DNA of 64,000 bases, from positions 62,001 to 126,000 of the forward strand of contig CAJNDS010001114.1 of the NCBI GenBank assembly GCA_905221605.1. Reading direction: 5' to 3'. This stretch comes from Symbiodinium natans (lineage: Eukaryota; Sar; Dinophyceae; Suessiales; Symbiodiniaceae). Shown piece by piece: positions 1-11,702 of this stretch. Below the pieces are notes generated by a model. The model was not told the origin of the DNA. It did not search any database and saw only the letters and a list, made by a program, of their open reading frames with translations. Both the position numbers and the translations under genes were made by a program. Position 1 is the stretch's first letter. Each line of letters opens with the position of its first letter.

Positions 1-572
1 AGCTGAAGTCCCAAAGATCTGACGATTAGGAAGACAGAAGCAGCACCTTTGAAGTGACTTGCGGTGCTTGCAACAAACAGAGCCAGAGCTTCGGTAGTCC
101 TTTTGAAGCCTGCATCCCAAAACCGTCGTGATCCTCGGAACATGCTCCCACCGTACAACCCTAGACAGCAAGGATTGCCGCGGCAGGCAGCAGAAATCTG
201 AAGGCGAGAGAAACCAAAGTTCTTCTGTGCCCCTGGCAAGGTCTTCTGGGTGGCAGTTCTCTCGGGACGAGAGCTGCCCCTTTCTCAGACCATGTCAGGC
301 ACGAATGTCCCCTGGCTTTATGAACGGGAGATCTTCCCTCTGCCCCTCCTACTGCTGAGGAGCTGCGAAGGTCACTGGGGCAGGGCTGCCTTCTCGCGGA
401 TAAACTCGACGAAAGCGTGCCTTGGCCGCGCGTCTCTTTTGTGCTTTCCGTGTGGTGGGTTCAAGGCTTCAGGGGTCTTTCTCTCTCTCTCTCTCTCGCG
501 CTCTCTCTGTCTCTTTCTCTTCATGATTCATGTTGCAGAGTCTCCAAGGCTTGTCACCTTTCCTAGTCCTTT

Positions 573-1510
573 CTAGTCTGCCCTTGTCGCCGTGTTCAGT
601 CGAAGCGGCTCCCCGGTAAACTCGCGGCACTCCTTCGGAGAGCTCATGAGGCGAAAGCGAAACCGGCGACAGGTCTTCGGGTCTTCGAACTGCTTGGGCT
701 TTGGCCGTGGTTCGGCGGCCCGGTGCTTGGGAGTATCGCAGGTTCATCGGTTGAGTTGAAGAGTCGATCCTGAATCTGAATCTTCAATCTTCAACTCGAT
801 GACACGTCTGTCCTCCTTGATGACTGCTGCTCGCTTTCGCATGTCCTGGGAGCTCGCAACCTGGTCCAGGGATGTCTCGAGGCGAGCAGCCACAACCCGC
901 AATGAGCTTAACAGTGTTTGCTCCTTATGACTTGGAGCGAAGCGTTGACTGACGCTGTCTTGCATCCCCTTTATCAAGTCCTTCACTTCTGGAGAGTGGG
1001 GCGTGCTGGAGGCCTTTGCTATGTTTATAGGGCAGACTGGACTGTGAGAAGACTCCCGAAGCACACCCGGCTTGAATGTCATTCTCCGGCTGAAGCTTTC
1101 AAGCTGGCACATGCGTCATGAGCGACAACACCCTCGAGGCCCTGGATCCTGATAAACTAAACCTCCAACCCCGGCCTGCTGGAGAAGATCCACAATCTCC
1201 ACTGGCGTCTGATACTTCATGGCCTCTCTGGGGTTATTAGGGCCACCCAGCCCCGAGCCGACTGGAGTTACGAGGGCCGCATTCAGTCGTTGCTCAAGAG
1301 CAAGCGGCTGGTAAGGAGCCTACGGTTGGTATACAAGCAGCTAGAAAAGCCTGCTTGGCCATGCCCTTGTCAACGGCCAGCCGGACGTTGATGTCCTTCA
1401 CTCTGAGTGCTTGAGAATGTGTCGAGGACGTTGGAGTTTGCAACACACCCAGACTCTTCCAAAGTTCCGTACGGCCCCACCCCCACCGGCCCCCGAGAGA
1501 ATATCTGAAA
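573..1510 (-). pseudogene. Decayed reading frame of unknown family
   Basis: Read on the minus strand, a nearly continuous protein-like frame runs from about 1510 to a TAG at 573-575. Its recognisable stretches are RTELWKSLGVLQTP, VKDINVRLAVDKGMAKQ, then after a one-base frame change near 1320 APYQPLALEQRLNAALV and AMKYQTPVEIVDLLQQ. The frame is broken by TGA at 1116-1118. It then continues for 122 codons (1112-744) with a helical, charged stretch (LRVVAARLETSLDQVASSQ) to a second TGA at 744-746, after which the same frame stays open with basic residues (RFRFRLMSSPKECREF). Composition and codon periodicity look like real protein. I do not recognise the family; a retroelement polyprotein or an unknown cellular gene are both possible. 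It could alternatively be two or three exons, since AG precedes the second part at about 1106. Two in-frame TGA codons plus a frameshift favour a pseudogene. Confidence 0.45.
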
Positions 1511-1936
1511 TGTCAGGAGTCACGCTTCAACCCTCCAGAAGGTGACAAATGAGCGACAGGTCCTGCTCGGGCATCATTCCGACTCCCAGAAAAGGTACGC
1601 CGGAGCACATGCTGGTTTGAACTGTACCTTCAGGTGCCCCAAAGTGCGACCGCCCAAACAAGTAACACCTGAAACCCTAGTTTCAGAACCAGTCATAGTG
1701 CTGAAGAAGAGCAGGTGCAATACCACCCACTGTCATTTTCACAAAGCAGGTAACCCTCGCGTGTTCAATCAGAAGAGGGTTTGGGGGCTAACAAAGAGGT
1801 GTGAAAGAACAAAGCATTGCAAGGCGATGCCGCTACTGAGCCGCTACTGTACAGCTCTTAAGTTGACTCCTGTGGAACCGCCATAGACTCTTGGCTTCTT
1901 GACTGTCCAGGTCTGATTAAAAGGCAGCCATAGCAC

Positions 1937-1979
1937 CCTGGCCGCCGTGGGTGAAGGCCACGTCGCACAGCGGCTCCAC
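1937..1979 (-). CDS. Exon-like piece of a UDP-glycosyltransferase (GT1) C-terminal domain
   Basis: The minus strand reads VEPLCDVAFTHGGQG, which matches the family-1 glycosyltransferase signature in the nucleotide-sugar-binding half: a hydrophobic stretch ending D-x-x-x-T-H-G-G-x-G, where the HGG part normally contacts the donor sugar nucleotide. CAG lies immediately before GTGGAG (acceptor-like) and GTGCTA follows the GGCCAGG end (donor-like), giving a 43-nt exon. The frame also reads on to MAAF and a stop if unspliced. A telomere-like tract begins 18 bases upstream in the transcript sense. The exon at 6403-6498 may belong to the same gene. The missing flanking motifs were not found in the 0-1.9 kb region, so the gene may be broken. 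Confidence 0.55.
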
Positions 1980-1996
1980 CTGGACTGGAGGGTGGC

Positions 1997-2050
1997 GGTT
2001 TAGGGTTTAGGGTTTAGGGCTTATAGGATTATAGGGTTTAGAGTTTAGGA
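1997..2050 (+). repeat. Telomere-like TTTAGGG tract
   Basis: Two perfect and several altered heptamers (GGCTTATAGGATTATAGGG variants) on the plus strand. The tract lies immediately upstream, in minus-strand sense, of the glycosyltransferase-like exon at 1937-1979. Confidence 0.85.
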
Positions 2051-3350
2051 CCAAAGGCTCTGGATTGTGGATGCCATAGCCTGCAGAAACTCAACATATC
2101 ATCACTCCGCGGAAATCAAGCCACCGGCCAAGCGCCTGCTCAATTCCAGCCGTCTGCAGTACGGCCAGTGATAATTTACAGATGCAAGCGCCTCAAACTT
2201 GAAGCTTGCTTCCTCCAAGACAACAGCCGAACTCTCTGAACCCCACGCCCCAAAAACCTTCAACTAAAGACCGCTTTGCGATAACTCTGAGCCGAACCTC
2301 TTTTGCCTTCGGCGCCTTATCATCCTTCTCATTCGATACAGACGCTCCAAATCTCTGAAACTGCAAAATTCCAAGCGCTTGCGCTTTGCAAAAAAACCCG
2401 AAGCGCCCCGCTCCCTGAAGCCTTCTGCGCCGGGAGGAGCTCGGCGGGGAGGAAGAGCCGGGGAGAGGCGAGGCCGGCAGAAGCCAGGTCCTGGACTAGT
2501 CATTGCTTAAGAACCCCCCCACAACAAACACAAATATTCTTCCTTATGAGGGTAATATAGGGATTATTTTTATCTTTTATTCTTTTAGGGTTCTTAAGCA
2601 AATAGTAGTGGAGCAACCAGGGGAAGTGGAGCTGAGGAGGTTGAGTGAGGTTTAGTGTGGGATCAGGGACGGCTTGCCCATCTTTCCCATCTGTCCTGTG
2701 TCTTTGTAGTATCCACTCCTGCCTGGGCTGGTGGATAGTTTCCCTAACAGCATGCTTACAGCACGATGACCGCACTTGGACCATGTCTTGATTTCCGCAC
2801 ACAGCTTGTGTTGACGGGGTGCGTGATGCATCATGCCATTCCATAGAAACCCGACAAAACCCCAAACGAAGCAGGCCAGCCTTCTTCAAGATCGCGTGCA
2901 CGGGGGCCACGATGTACCAGCTCGGGTGCTTGCGCACCAATTCCTGCCGAAGCGCAGGATTTAAGGCGTAAGGTTCAGGATGAAAGGTTTGGAGAGGGCT
3001 TCGGCTTCACACTTTAACTTTGGGGTTCTGGGCGACTTTGGAAGGGACAAGCCTGCGACTCAAAAGGTATGGGCAAGAGGCAGCGTGGGGAGGCACTCGG
3101 CCTCTCAGCATTTAATTTAGGTGCCTCGGCAGCTGCCTTCATGGTTGCGGCTTCAGGGTTTTAGGGCCTGACTGGAAGTACTCCCGCAGGGTCCTGTAAG
3201 ATAGCCAGAACCAGGGGTGGCTGCCCTGGCATCGGGGACAGATGGACAGGAGGTTTACAAAGGTGCGTGGCCGGGGCACACCCGACCAGCGATGGATTTG
3301 CTGACCATTTCAAGGAGAAATTAACTTCACACCGGGTTCTTGTTACAATT
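2051..3350. other. Gene-free stretch
   Basis: Apart from one inverted-repeat element (2495-2609) I see no supportable gene here. Open frames on both strands lack family signatures. The sequence is moderately GC-rich with no tandem repeats until the compound microsatellite begins at about 3353. Confidence 0.5.
2495..2609. mobile_element. MITE-like element, family E, copy 1
   Basis: Terminal inverted repeats of about 22 bases: ACTAGTCATTGCTTAAGAAC at the left, and the reverse complement of ACTACTATTTGCTTAAGAAC at the right. The AT-rich core contains AATATTCTTCC and ATATAGGGATTATT, which recur at 52840-52905 and, more weakly, at 6822-6910. A second copy with the same ends is at 54382-54460. No coding capacity; a non-autonomous DNA transposon derivative is inferred. 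Confidence 0.75.
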
Positions 3351-3352
3351 GT

Positions 3353-4375
<1,023 letters not shown>

Positions 4376-4577
4376 TTGGGGGAGGCGTATAAAAGTACTC
4401 CAACTGGGAAAACCAGCGGCATGCCGCTTTACAAAAAAAGTACTCCATGCATCAAAAGGCACAACTGCTAATGTCAAACCCCCAAGAATCGAAACAAACG
4501 ATCACGAATGTGCATTTTCGCACATGGCAGAGTGTGCCTTTGCAGAGGGGTAACAGAAGTGCCACCAATGCAGGTGG

Positions 4578-4726
4578 GTGCTGGGAGGTTCGGGGTACTT
4601 AACTTATAACTCAACTGCAAGTGTAGCTATAACCCCCTTGTACGCTCCTTAAGTACCCTAATCGGGTGATCATTGGGTTATAGGTACAGTTCTACTTGGG
4701 TACTAAGTACTATGAACCTCCAAGTG
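4578..4726. mobile_element. MITE-like element, family A, copy 1
   Basis: Ends are related inverted repeats: GGGAGGTTCGGGGTACTTA at the left, and the reverse complement of TTGGAGGTTCATAGTACTTA at the right. The core has AAGTACCCTAATCGGGT and ATTGGGTTATAGGTACAG, close to the core of the copy at 11490-11633. Length about 149 bases. The left end is degraded, so no target duplication is clear. Confidence 0.75.
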
Positions 4727-6340
4727 TGGTCTGCTTACCCGGAATTCCGAGCCTCTAGCCTCTAGCTTAATATAAGGCCTGCCAAGGCCACAATAAGGTT
4801 TCGGGTAGCAGCTTGCGGGGGACAGGTTTAGGCGGCGGCGATCACAACGATGGAGACCTTTCTGCATGAACACGCCCAGGAATCTTAAAATCTGGGTCAT
4901 GCTCTCCACCTAAGGCGCCCCATGCACCACATGCACGCTTGGAACCCTTTGAGCTGCACAGCGGTGCTGCGACGCAACGTTGGCGGGTCACACATTGCAC
5001 GCGCTTTCGGTGCGCCAACCCAGTGCCCTTTAAGTCCCATTAGAGGCGTTCCCAGGGCACGCCTGTGTTCTTCCGCCAACCCAGGGCCTTTTTAAGTTGA
5101 GTCTTATCAAGCCGTTAGAGGCGCTACGCCTGTTTTGCTGCGCCTTTTGTAGCACGGCACGCCTTTGGACATGACCCCAGTACTACGATTACTGCCAGAA
5201 TTACTATTCCTACTACTGTAGTAAGAGTAGTAATCGTAGAAATAGTTGCGCATGTCTTCTTTCAGAGGCTGCTGTGTGAGGCTGAAGGGGACAGAGGATG
5301 CTCTGTTGTGTACCTGCACCCTAAACCCTAAACCCTAACCCCATCTGGCAAAGAAAGTCGGGAGCTTTTCGGCCGGCAGGAAACCCAGTGTGACAATGGG
5401 GCAGGCAACATACATGTGCGGTAGTGAACCTTGCTTGTAACTGTGACAGCCATGCAACCCAATTAGGGACTTCATGTCGTTTTCCTCATCAAGCTTGGGT
5501 CTCACCTACGGAAAATCACAGCATCTCGAACCAAACACACAAACAGGGCAAGCCGAAAACATGTTGGCCCGAAACCCAACACCCAACCCAGTGCAGTCTC
5601 AAGGCACTTAATTTCCCCTTAGACCTCCAGCGAAAAAAAAACTACAACGCAGACAGTGCAAGCCCAGAACCGTGCCCTGAACACAAACTCCGAACATGCA
5701 ATGAATCCAAGCAGAGAGAGCGAGAGAGAAAGTGCGTGAATCTGAGCAGTGGTAGAATGAAGACGAGCAGAGTTTTCAGAAGCTGATTGCTCAAACATCG
5801 AATCGCCCCAAACTTCTACATCCCATACATTCCAGAAGCCGGGAGGCGTCAGATCCCAAACTCCCCATCCCCAAGGCGACTGTGAGCTCCTTCCCCTGCA
5901 CACCTACACAGCCAAAAGCCCGGCTTCTGGATTCGGTAGGGGCCTGAAGAGCCCATAGCGAACCACAGCAGTGGCTGGCCCTCGAGTGTCGCCTGGCAAC
6001 ACCGTTTCAGGGGCTTCAGCGCTTGGGTTTCAGGCCGTTCAGGGTTCAGTGCTCAGGCGCTTATGGCATTTGAGGCATCTGGGTTTAGTTAAGCTTCATG
6101 GGGTGCTTCTATTGTTTAAATGGAGATCCGCAGCCCAATCTCCGACCCTCAACTCCGCATACGTGTGATTTTCGACTAAACACTGAACCCTCAAACCTTT
6201 AAAGCCTAACGAAACCTCCATCCCCGAAATCCTGAACCCCCAAGCCCTCCCCGAAAAGCAGCAATGCCCCGAGAGAACCTTACTTGAAATCGAAAACCTC
6301 TTGCAAATAACCTCGACTCTCCGAGGACGCGAATTTTGAA
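4727..6340. other. Gene-free stretch
   Basis: No supportable gene. It holds a GC-rich segment with repeated GGCACGCCT/GCGCTACGCCT-like words (5040-5170), a short TTACTAC-type imperfect palindrome around 5195-5245, a small CCCTAAA tract (5318-5341) and a GA-rich run near 5715-5735. Confidence 0.45.
5318..5341 (-). repeat. Short telomere-like CCCTAAA tract
   Basis: Three consecutive heptamers reading CCCTAAA on the plus strand. No convincing exon is visible on either side. Confidence 0.75.
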
Positions 6341-6392
6341 CCCTAAACCCTAAACCCTAAACCCTAAACCCTAAACCCTAAACCCTAAACCC
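6341..6392 (-). repeat. Telomere-like CCCTAAA tract
   Basis: Seven perfect CCCTAAA heptamers ending CCCACTCC. It lies on the downstream (minus-sense) side of the coding-like segment at 6403-6498, so in the transcript direction the tract reads TTTAGGG. Confidence 0.95.
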
Positions 6393-6402
6393 ACTCCGGA
6401 GC

Positions 6403-6498
6403 CCGAAGAAGCCGCGATGCTTGGCGCCTGCTCCCGCAGCGCGAACACTTCCGGCGGCACCTCCTTCTTCAGCTTGCCGTAGAGTGGCCCGATGAAGC
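6403..6498 (-). CDS. Exon-like piece, probable UDP-glycosyltransferase linker region
   Basis: The minus strand reads FIGPLYGKLKKEVPPEVFA, then LREQAPSIAA. In macrolide-type and sterol-type family-1 glycosyltransferases a G-P-L segment followed by an acidic/proline stretch (PPEV) sits just before the C-terminal Rossmann domain, and this piece has that look. The segment is bracketed on both sides by telomere-like tracts in the same orientation. On its upstream side the heptamer ends TTTAG directly against the first codon, a perfect splice-acceptor shape. With the HGG exon at 1937-1979 it could form one minus-strand gene with a 4.4-kb intron. The family call is inference. Confidence 0.5.
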
Positions 6499-6608
6499 CT
6501 AAACCCTAAACCCTAAACCCTAAACCCTAAACCCTAAACCCTAAACCCTAAACCCTGAACCCTGAACCCTGAACCCTGAACCCTATACTCCCTAACCCCT
6601 GAACCCTA
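6499..6608 (-). repeat. Telomere-like CCCTAAA/CCCTGAA tract
   Basis: Eight CCCTAAA heptamers followed by five CCCTGAA variants and degenerate units. In minus-strand sense it lies directly upstream of the 6403-6498 exon and supplies its acceptor-like TTTAG. Confidence 0.95.
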
Positions 6609-6737
6609 AGCCCTAAAGCCTAGTGGGGTGGGGTGGAAGGGATTTTGGGATTTCTTGGTTTTGGGAAGGTTCGGGGGATGCTCTGGTCATCCTCTGGGCT
6701 TCGAAGGAGCCTTGGTCCCTGCCTTGAGATGCTCGTT

Positions 6738-6762
6738 CGGGTTTAGGGTTTAGGTTTTAGGG
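6738..6762 (+). repeat. Short telomere-like TTTAGGG tract
   Basis: Three units (GGGTTTAGGGTTTAGG, then TTTTAGGG). No convincing exon adjoins it. Confidence 0.7.
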
Positions 6763-6821
6763 GGATGGCTGGAGTTGCGACCTTGTGTCTAGCCCTTCAG
6801 TTTTTGCCCACATGGTCTACG

Positions 6822-6910
6822 ATTCCACCCCAAAAAAGGAGACCATATCCTTCCAAATGAAGGTAACAAATAGGGACTATTATCTTTCATTGTTGGGGGT
6901 TCCTATCCCA
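6822..6910. mobile_element. MITE-like element, family E, diverged copy
   Basis: Internal words ATATCCTTCC, AAATAGGGACTATTATC and TTGGGGGTTCCTA align in order with the core of the elements at 2495-2609 and 52840-52905. Terminal inverted repeats are not clear, so this is an old or truncated copy. Confidence 0.45.
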
Positions 6911-7168
6911 AATGTACAAATTGTACATGAACGGACCTTGGCTTGAGGTGGATGGTACGTGTGCTCTCACCGCCGGCGCACGGACAACTGTTCCAATCGC
7001 CTGCTGCGAACCATCCCAAAGTGAAGCTGAGACACCTCCCTCATCTTCAGCTTTGTTTTTTAAGAGCCTTTTCAGCTTTGAACTTCAAGCTAGGGCCGTC
7101 GTCAGAGCCTAAGCCCTCACCCCGACAACCCATCGGCCCCAGCCTTCTCAAACCCCAAGCAACTCTAC

Positions 7169-7433
7169 CTGCCGCCCCGTGGCGGACACGGGCTGGAATC
7201 TCTGCAGGCTTCACGCCCGCCCAGGCCGGGATGTCGGAGATGGCTGTGAAGTCACCCTCATGGACGCTTAAGGCGATGAGAAGCACAGTCCGGGTCCAGG
7301 CTATGGGGGCCCGGGGAAGATGGTTCAAAGCAGGTGCCCCTCGTGCCTCCATGAGGTCGAGCGTGAAATGTAGCCCAGAGATGTTCCACTCAGATGCCAG
7401 CGCCACGAAGGGCTTCATGAGGAACGTCATGTG
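7169..7433 (-). CDS. Probable coding exon, unknown family
   Basis: A 265-nt minus-strand segment bounded by ATGCAG (acceptor-like) and GTAGAG (donor-like) encodes about 88 residues without a stop, including HMTFLMKPFVALASEWNIS, LHFTLDLMEARGAPAL, IAWTRTVLLIALSVHEGDF and ISDIPAWAGVKPAEIPAR. The mix of aliphatic, aromatic and charged residues looks like a folded protein. I do not recognise the family. It lies upstream, in transcript sense, of the glycosyltransferase-like exon at 6403-6498 and could be part of the same gene. The plus strand is also open across it (212 codons, 6943-7581) but reads as Ser/Arg-rich antisense. Confidence 0.45.
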
Positions 7434-7589
7434 CTGCATGAGCCTTGGGGGGCTGGGGCGGTTTTTACATTGTTTCCTGCAGCCTTCTGTGCCAGAAGCC
7501 GGGAGCAGCCGCCCAAACACACCTCGCAAGCCCAAACGCCCAAAACGTCTTGGCCCAAGAAAGCTACTCTTGTTTGCATGATGCAATCA

Positions 7590-9850
7590 AAGCCACCTTC
7601 TGAGGTCTCCCTTCTGCACCCTGTGACTCCCTACAAAGCCTTCACTTTGTTCTTGCGGCGGGCCCGAAGTTCAGCATCTGACAGCCCGACACCACTTGAA
7701 GCCAAGCCCATTTTTGCAGCAGCGTGGCCAGGACCCTGTGCTCGCAAGGGTCGGTCGAAGCCCAAGGGATGTGATCAGGCTGTCATCCTTAGCGGGGGGA
7801 TGGGAGTTTAGGGTTTAAAATAACTTGGGCTTTGGGTTTGGGGCTAGGGTTCCTTAGCAGATTGCTGGAGTGTTCGGACATCGGGGTGTGGTTGTTCTCT
7901 TGCGGGGCTTGTTGGGTGGATTTGGGTTTCAGGAGGCAGCTGTCTGACACCATCAATACCCAAATGCTAGCCTAAGCCACAGGTGTTTCGTCCTATGCAC
8001 TGAGCCCAAGATTTGGGCCGATCACATGCACCGTTTCTCTAACGTTGGCCATCCTCTTGGGACAGGCTTAAAGGGTCAGGTTCGGGTTTTGAGTCTTTCG
8101 GGGCCCCTCGCAGTCCAACACACGCATACTGAGGATGTAGGCCCAGGATCGCGGAAGCTTTGCCAGAACCATCACGAAACTTGCCCCCGGGCTCTGCAGG
8201 ATTCATCTTGTCCCTCTCTGAAACAGCCTAAACAAATCTGAAGCCCGATTCCCCAATCCCGAAGCGGGCACCCTCCTCAAGCCCCACTTCAGGTTTGAAG
8301 TGCATCATCGGTTACCGACTCGTTGTCCCAGGCACTGGGATGGAGGCTTCGATGGACTTGGCATCCGTGATGAGAGCGCGGGTCATACCTGGTGTGCCAC
8401 AGGCAAAGAGCGAAGAGAGAGAGCTGGCGCACAAGGTCCCAGAGCCGACCTAAACCTCGAAAGCCCTCCAGTCCAAACCTCTGGCAGGCTGCTCATGTCC
8501 ACGAAGAGGGGTATCCGTGCGATTCGAGCCGACAGGCCTGGGGAGGTGGCTTGAACGCAGTACCAGGTCTTGGAAGCTTTCGATTGTGCTAGGGCCGCCG
8601 GGGCCTCACAGGAGAGTCCTCGTCCCAATTGGTCGGCAGGGAGCGAATGTTGACTCATCAAGCACGTTGATTGAGGGGCGATCGGTATATGAGAGTGCTA
8701 TGGTACACCACCTGCGGCTAGTTGAGTCTGAACGATTTGTGCACAATCTCCGTGGAGCCCCTCCTCAATTCAGTCTTTTCGGAGCTGTAGGGCCACCCCG
8801 CCATTGCGAACCCACGCTTCCAGGCTGTAGCAAGACAAGAAGCTGGCGGACATCACGAAGAAGGACACGACGGCGGCAGGGCGGACTTTCTTGTAGAGGG
8901 CCTGGACTCTTCTGCCGAAAGAGTGGAGAAGTGAGAGCGCCCTTACGATGGAGGCAAGGCTGCCATCTCTCCCCTGGCGGCAGGAGCACTTGACTGCTCA
9001 AAGTTGATTTGTTGGAGGGTTCAGTGATGGAGATTCTTTCTGATTTGCGTGCCAGGTGCCAGGGAAGAGTCGATCTGCTCCTCGAGAACCTTTGGTGCCC
9101 AAACACGCTTTCTTTTTTTGGGGGAGGGGGGAATCGACGCGTCCACATCTTGTTTTTCTTTCAATCTTTTAATATTAATATTAAGAATAAGAAAAATCAT
9201 AATTATGATTGTTATACGTTTAGATCCCTTTCATATGGCCTCCCGGGTCCAAGGTGAGGAGAGCGACTCGAACTGGTCGGCGGCGTAGAGGAGGGCGGTC
9301 TCAGCTACAGCGGGAAGAAAGAGGGCTGGGGAGAGGGTGAAGAAGTGCTGAGCTGCTGACATTTTGGCACAAGCAAAAGGAGAAAAAAAAAACTCTTACC
9401 AAAAAGGCCTTGCCATGCTGCAAGGCAGGGCATCAAGTAAGAGCCCCGGACAAGCGGCCTGCTCCTCCGTCCACTGCGGCATGAGGGCGTGATGTGGGAA
9501 TCCTGGCACGTCAAGGTGCGAACATCTCAAAGGATCGCGTGCCATGCTGCAGGTCTCGAAAGACCCCAACTCCTCAGCCCCAGCTGCCCCTTAAGCCTTC
9601 TCCCCTAGGGCTGCGAAGAAACCACAGGTGTACCATGCCCCAAGGTTGGAAGCCTGAATCCTCGAGCAGCTTGATGTACGCGCCACCGAAAGATGCCAGG
9701 TGCACCTGTCCGTCGACATCTGCTTGTGATCAAGGGCAGCTGTGTTGTGTTCTGGTCATGTGTGTTGATGTCATGTGCTGAACTGAGAGGGTGGAAGCCC
9801 CAATGGTTCAGAGGACAACGAGTCTCTAGGGGTGCCCTCGGGACTTCGGG
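7590..9850. other. Gene-poor stretch
   Basis: Several open frames on both strands lack recognisable motifs. It holds a short TTTAGGG fragment (7807-7816), a G-run at about 9117-9131 and a 60-base AT-rich patch with ATAATTATGATT (9170-9215). No gene is claimed. Confidence 0.4.
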
Positions 9851-9854
9851 AGGC

Positions 9855-9930
9855 TGAGCCTCGAAGTACGGCTCTGCAGCATCAGCCACGAGCAGCGCGT
9901 GCGTCACCATAGCAGCGTTGACGCCTCTGC
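9855..9930 (-). CDS. Weak PPR-like segment
   Basis: The minus strand reads VNAAMVTHALLVADAAEPY, which resembles a PPR first helix (V-V-T-Y-x-x-x-I-S-A) with Tyr replaced by His. Only a distant resemblance. It lies on the same strand as the main PPR cluster but 9 kb from it. Confidence 0.3.
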
Positions 9931-9935
9931 TGAGT

Positions 9936-10282
9936 TCTCGGTTCAGGGTTCAGCCACGGAACCATAGAGCCAATCTCACGAAGCCCAGGCTACCAACCGA
10001 GGAAAGCATCCGGGAAACAAGCCGGAGCAGACTTCAAGACTCGGCATGCGGCATGCGCAGCTTGTGGCTTGTATTTGGCATCACAAGACAAGCGCTTGAG
10101 GGACTTGGATGTAGGTTGCAAGGGCGAGCGAGGTCGTTTGAGGCCTCAAGAAGTTGAAGTTTGCTTAGTTTCCTTGTGGCTAAGATGCCGCATCGGAAAT
10201 TCGAGATCCACACCGGGCCTTCGCAAAGCAGCAGCAGTGTCGGCCGCCCTGACACCTGAGAATTCTGGAGATTCTGGAGATC

Positions 10283-10333
<51 letters not shown>

Positions 10334-11370
10334 AAAAAAAAACAAACCTCGGCCCTCGGACTCTTGGGACTCTTGGGACTCTTGGACTCTTGGGCTCTTG
10401 GGCTCAGTGGGGAGTGGCTTCTAAACACAAGTATAAAAGTGAAGCAAGAAAGACAGAATGCGACACAACCACAAAGCCCACAAAATCCACAACCGTGCCA
10501 TTAACATATCGAGAGTACTCTCTTCACCTCTTTGTCCGGAGTGCTGGGCTCACCTGCGGCTCCACAGCGAAGGCGCGAGACGTGCGGACGTCCACCTCCT
10601 GAATAGGGGTCCCCCCCCCCCCCCCCCCCGGTGAGTTCTCGGCTTTTTTGGCTCTGATGAGCTCCTCAAGTAGACACAACTCTTCTGGATCTCAGGATTC
10701 GGGGGCTTCTTGGTCTAGGGGAAAACCCATTTCTCTCTTCCCAGCCTCTCCATACGGAAGCCTCCTTAAGAAGGCCCAATGCCCAAATACATTTAGCCTT
10801 AAAAGAAGACAAAACCCCTCAGAAGAAAACCCAATAAAGACACCAGTCCCCAGTCCCTGAACCCCTCGAAGATCAAGGCCCAGCGTCATGATGCTCCACT
10901 GCAGGAGTGAAGGGATCCACCAAGTAGCTGAACACCAGGCCCAAGAGGACCTGGGCTCTGGGAGCCCCAAAAAAGAAGTGGATAGAGAAACGGAGGATGA
11001 GGCAGTCGAAAGGGCGCGGGAGCTGAGTTGAGCTCGTCGGGGTCAGGGCTTCAGGCAGGCTCCCCGAGCCTTAAGGGCTCTCGCGCCAGACTCCCCATTT
11101 AAACAAAGCAGCCGCCCCCTCTGAAGCCATGACGTCGCGAGCACTGCTGCTATGTTGACGTCGTGACAACTCGAACAACCAAAGAATCTCTGTCTGAGAA
11201 CTCACAGTGCTTTGCAGTCAACTTTTGATGAACTCAGTTGAATCCTGAGGATGCAACTTTTTAGTTTAGTCAGGGTTCAGGGTTGAAAAGGTCTGAGTAA
11301 GCAGGAACACAACCTTTCAGAGGAGTTCATTCAGCCTCTCTGACGACACTGACGACCACAAGCTGCGTCC
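9936..11370. other. Gene-free stretch with homopolymers
   Basis: No supportable gene. It contains the C38-A19 switch tract (10286-10342), a second C run at 10612-10629, and short tandem words CTCTTGGGA (10369-10412). Confidence 0.45.
10286..10342. repeat. Poly-C to poly-A switch tract
   Basis: Thirty-eight consecutive C followed without interruption by nineteen A. The same arrangement (C14 then A27) occurs at 44925-44965. Confidence 0.95.
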
Positions 11371-11374
11371 CCAA

Positions 11375-11397
11375 ACCCTTAACCCTAAACCCTAAAC
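11375..11397 (-). repeat. Short telomere-like CCCTAAA tract
   Basis: About three heptamers (CCCTTAACCCTAAACCCTAAA) directly beside the PPR-like segment at 11400-11472, on its downstream side in minus sense. Confidence 0.8.
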
Positions 11398-11399
11398 GA

Positions 11400-11472
11400 G
11401 GAGCCGCAAGAGCTAACGCCAGCAGCGCGCAGCAGCAGCGGCACGAGAACATGGCGCCACCACTCTGGAGTT
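11400..11472 (-). CDS. PPR-like segment, second-helix type
   Basis: The minus strand reads EWWRHVLVPLLLRAAGVSS, resembling the dinoflagellate PPR second helix and turn (xQWRHALALLxEMRAAGVxP). CTCCAG precedes it (acceptor-like). The resemblance is partial and the frame ends soon after, so it may be a decayed copy. A telomere-like tract touches its 3' side. Confidence 0.45.
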
Positions 11473-11489
11473 GAAGGTCGAGAGGTCCT

Positions 11490-11633
11490 ACTTGGAGGTT
11501 AGAAGTGTAGTTAGAACCCAATTATAAGAGTAGTTACAACACGCGCATAAGCCCCTTCAGTACCCTAATAGGGTTGTGATTGGGTTATCGTACAGGTAAA
11601 ATTGGGTTACTAAGTACCATGAACCTCCAAGTA
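11490..11633. mobile_element. MITE-like element, family A, copy 2
   Basis: Perfect terminal inverted repeat CTTGGAGGTT ... AACCTCCAAG, flanked on both sides by TA, the target duplication typical of Tc1/mariner-type elements. The core shares TACCCTAATAGGGT and ATTGGGTTAT with the copy at 4578-4726. About 144 bases, non-coding. Confidence 0.88.
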
Positions 11634-11702
11634 CTGGTTTCAAGAGGTTCGGTCTTGCGGGGCCTTATGGAGCGGAGGTTGCTTTAGCGCTTGGACGGGT
11701 TT

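Noticed and set aside
7050-7581. Plus-strand 212-codon frame as the real gene
   Set aside because: Ser/Arg-rich and motif-free, typical of antisense; the minus strand has better composition and splice-like borders.
9420-9480. PPR-like minus-strand stretch (QWTEEQAACPGLLLDAL)
   Set aside because: Only W and the L-L-L pattern fit; no first helix, no splice signals.
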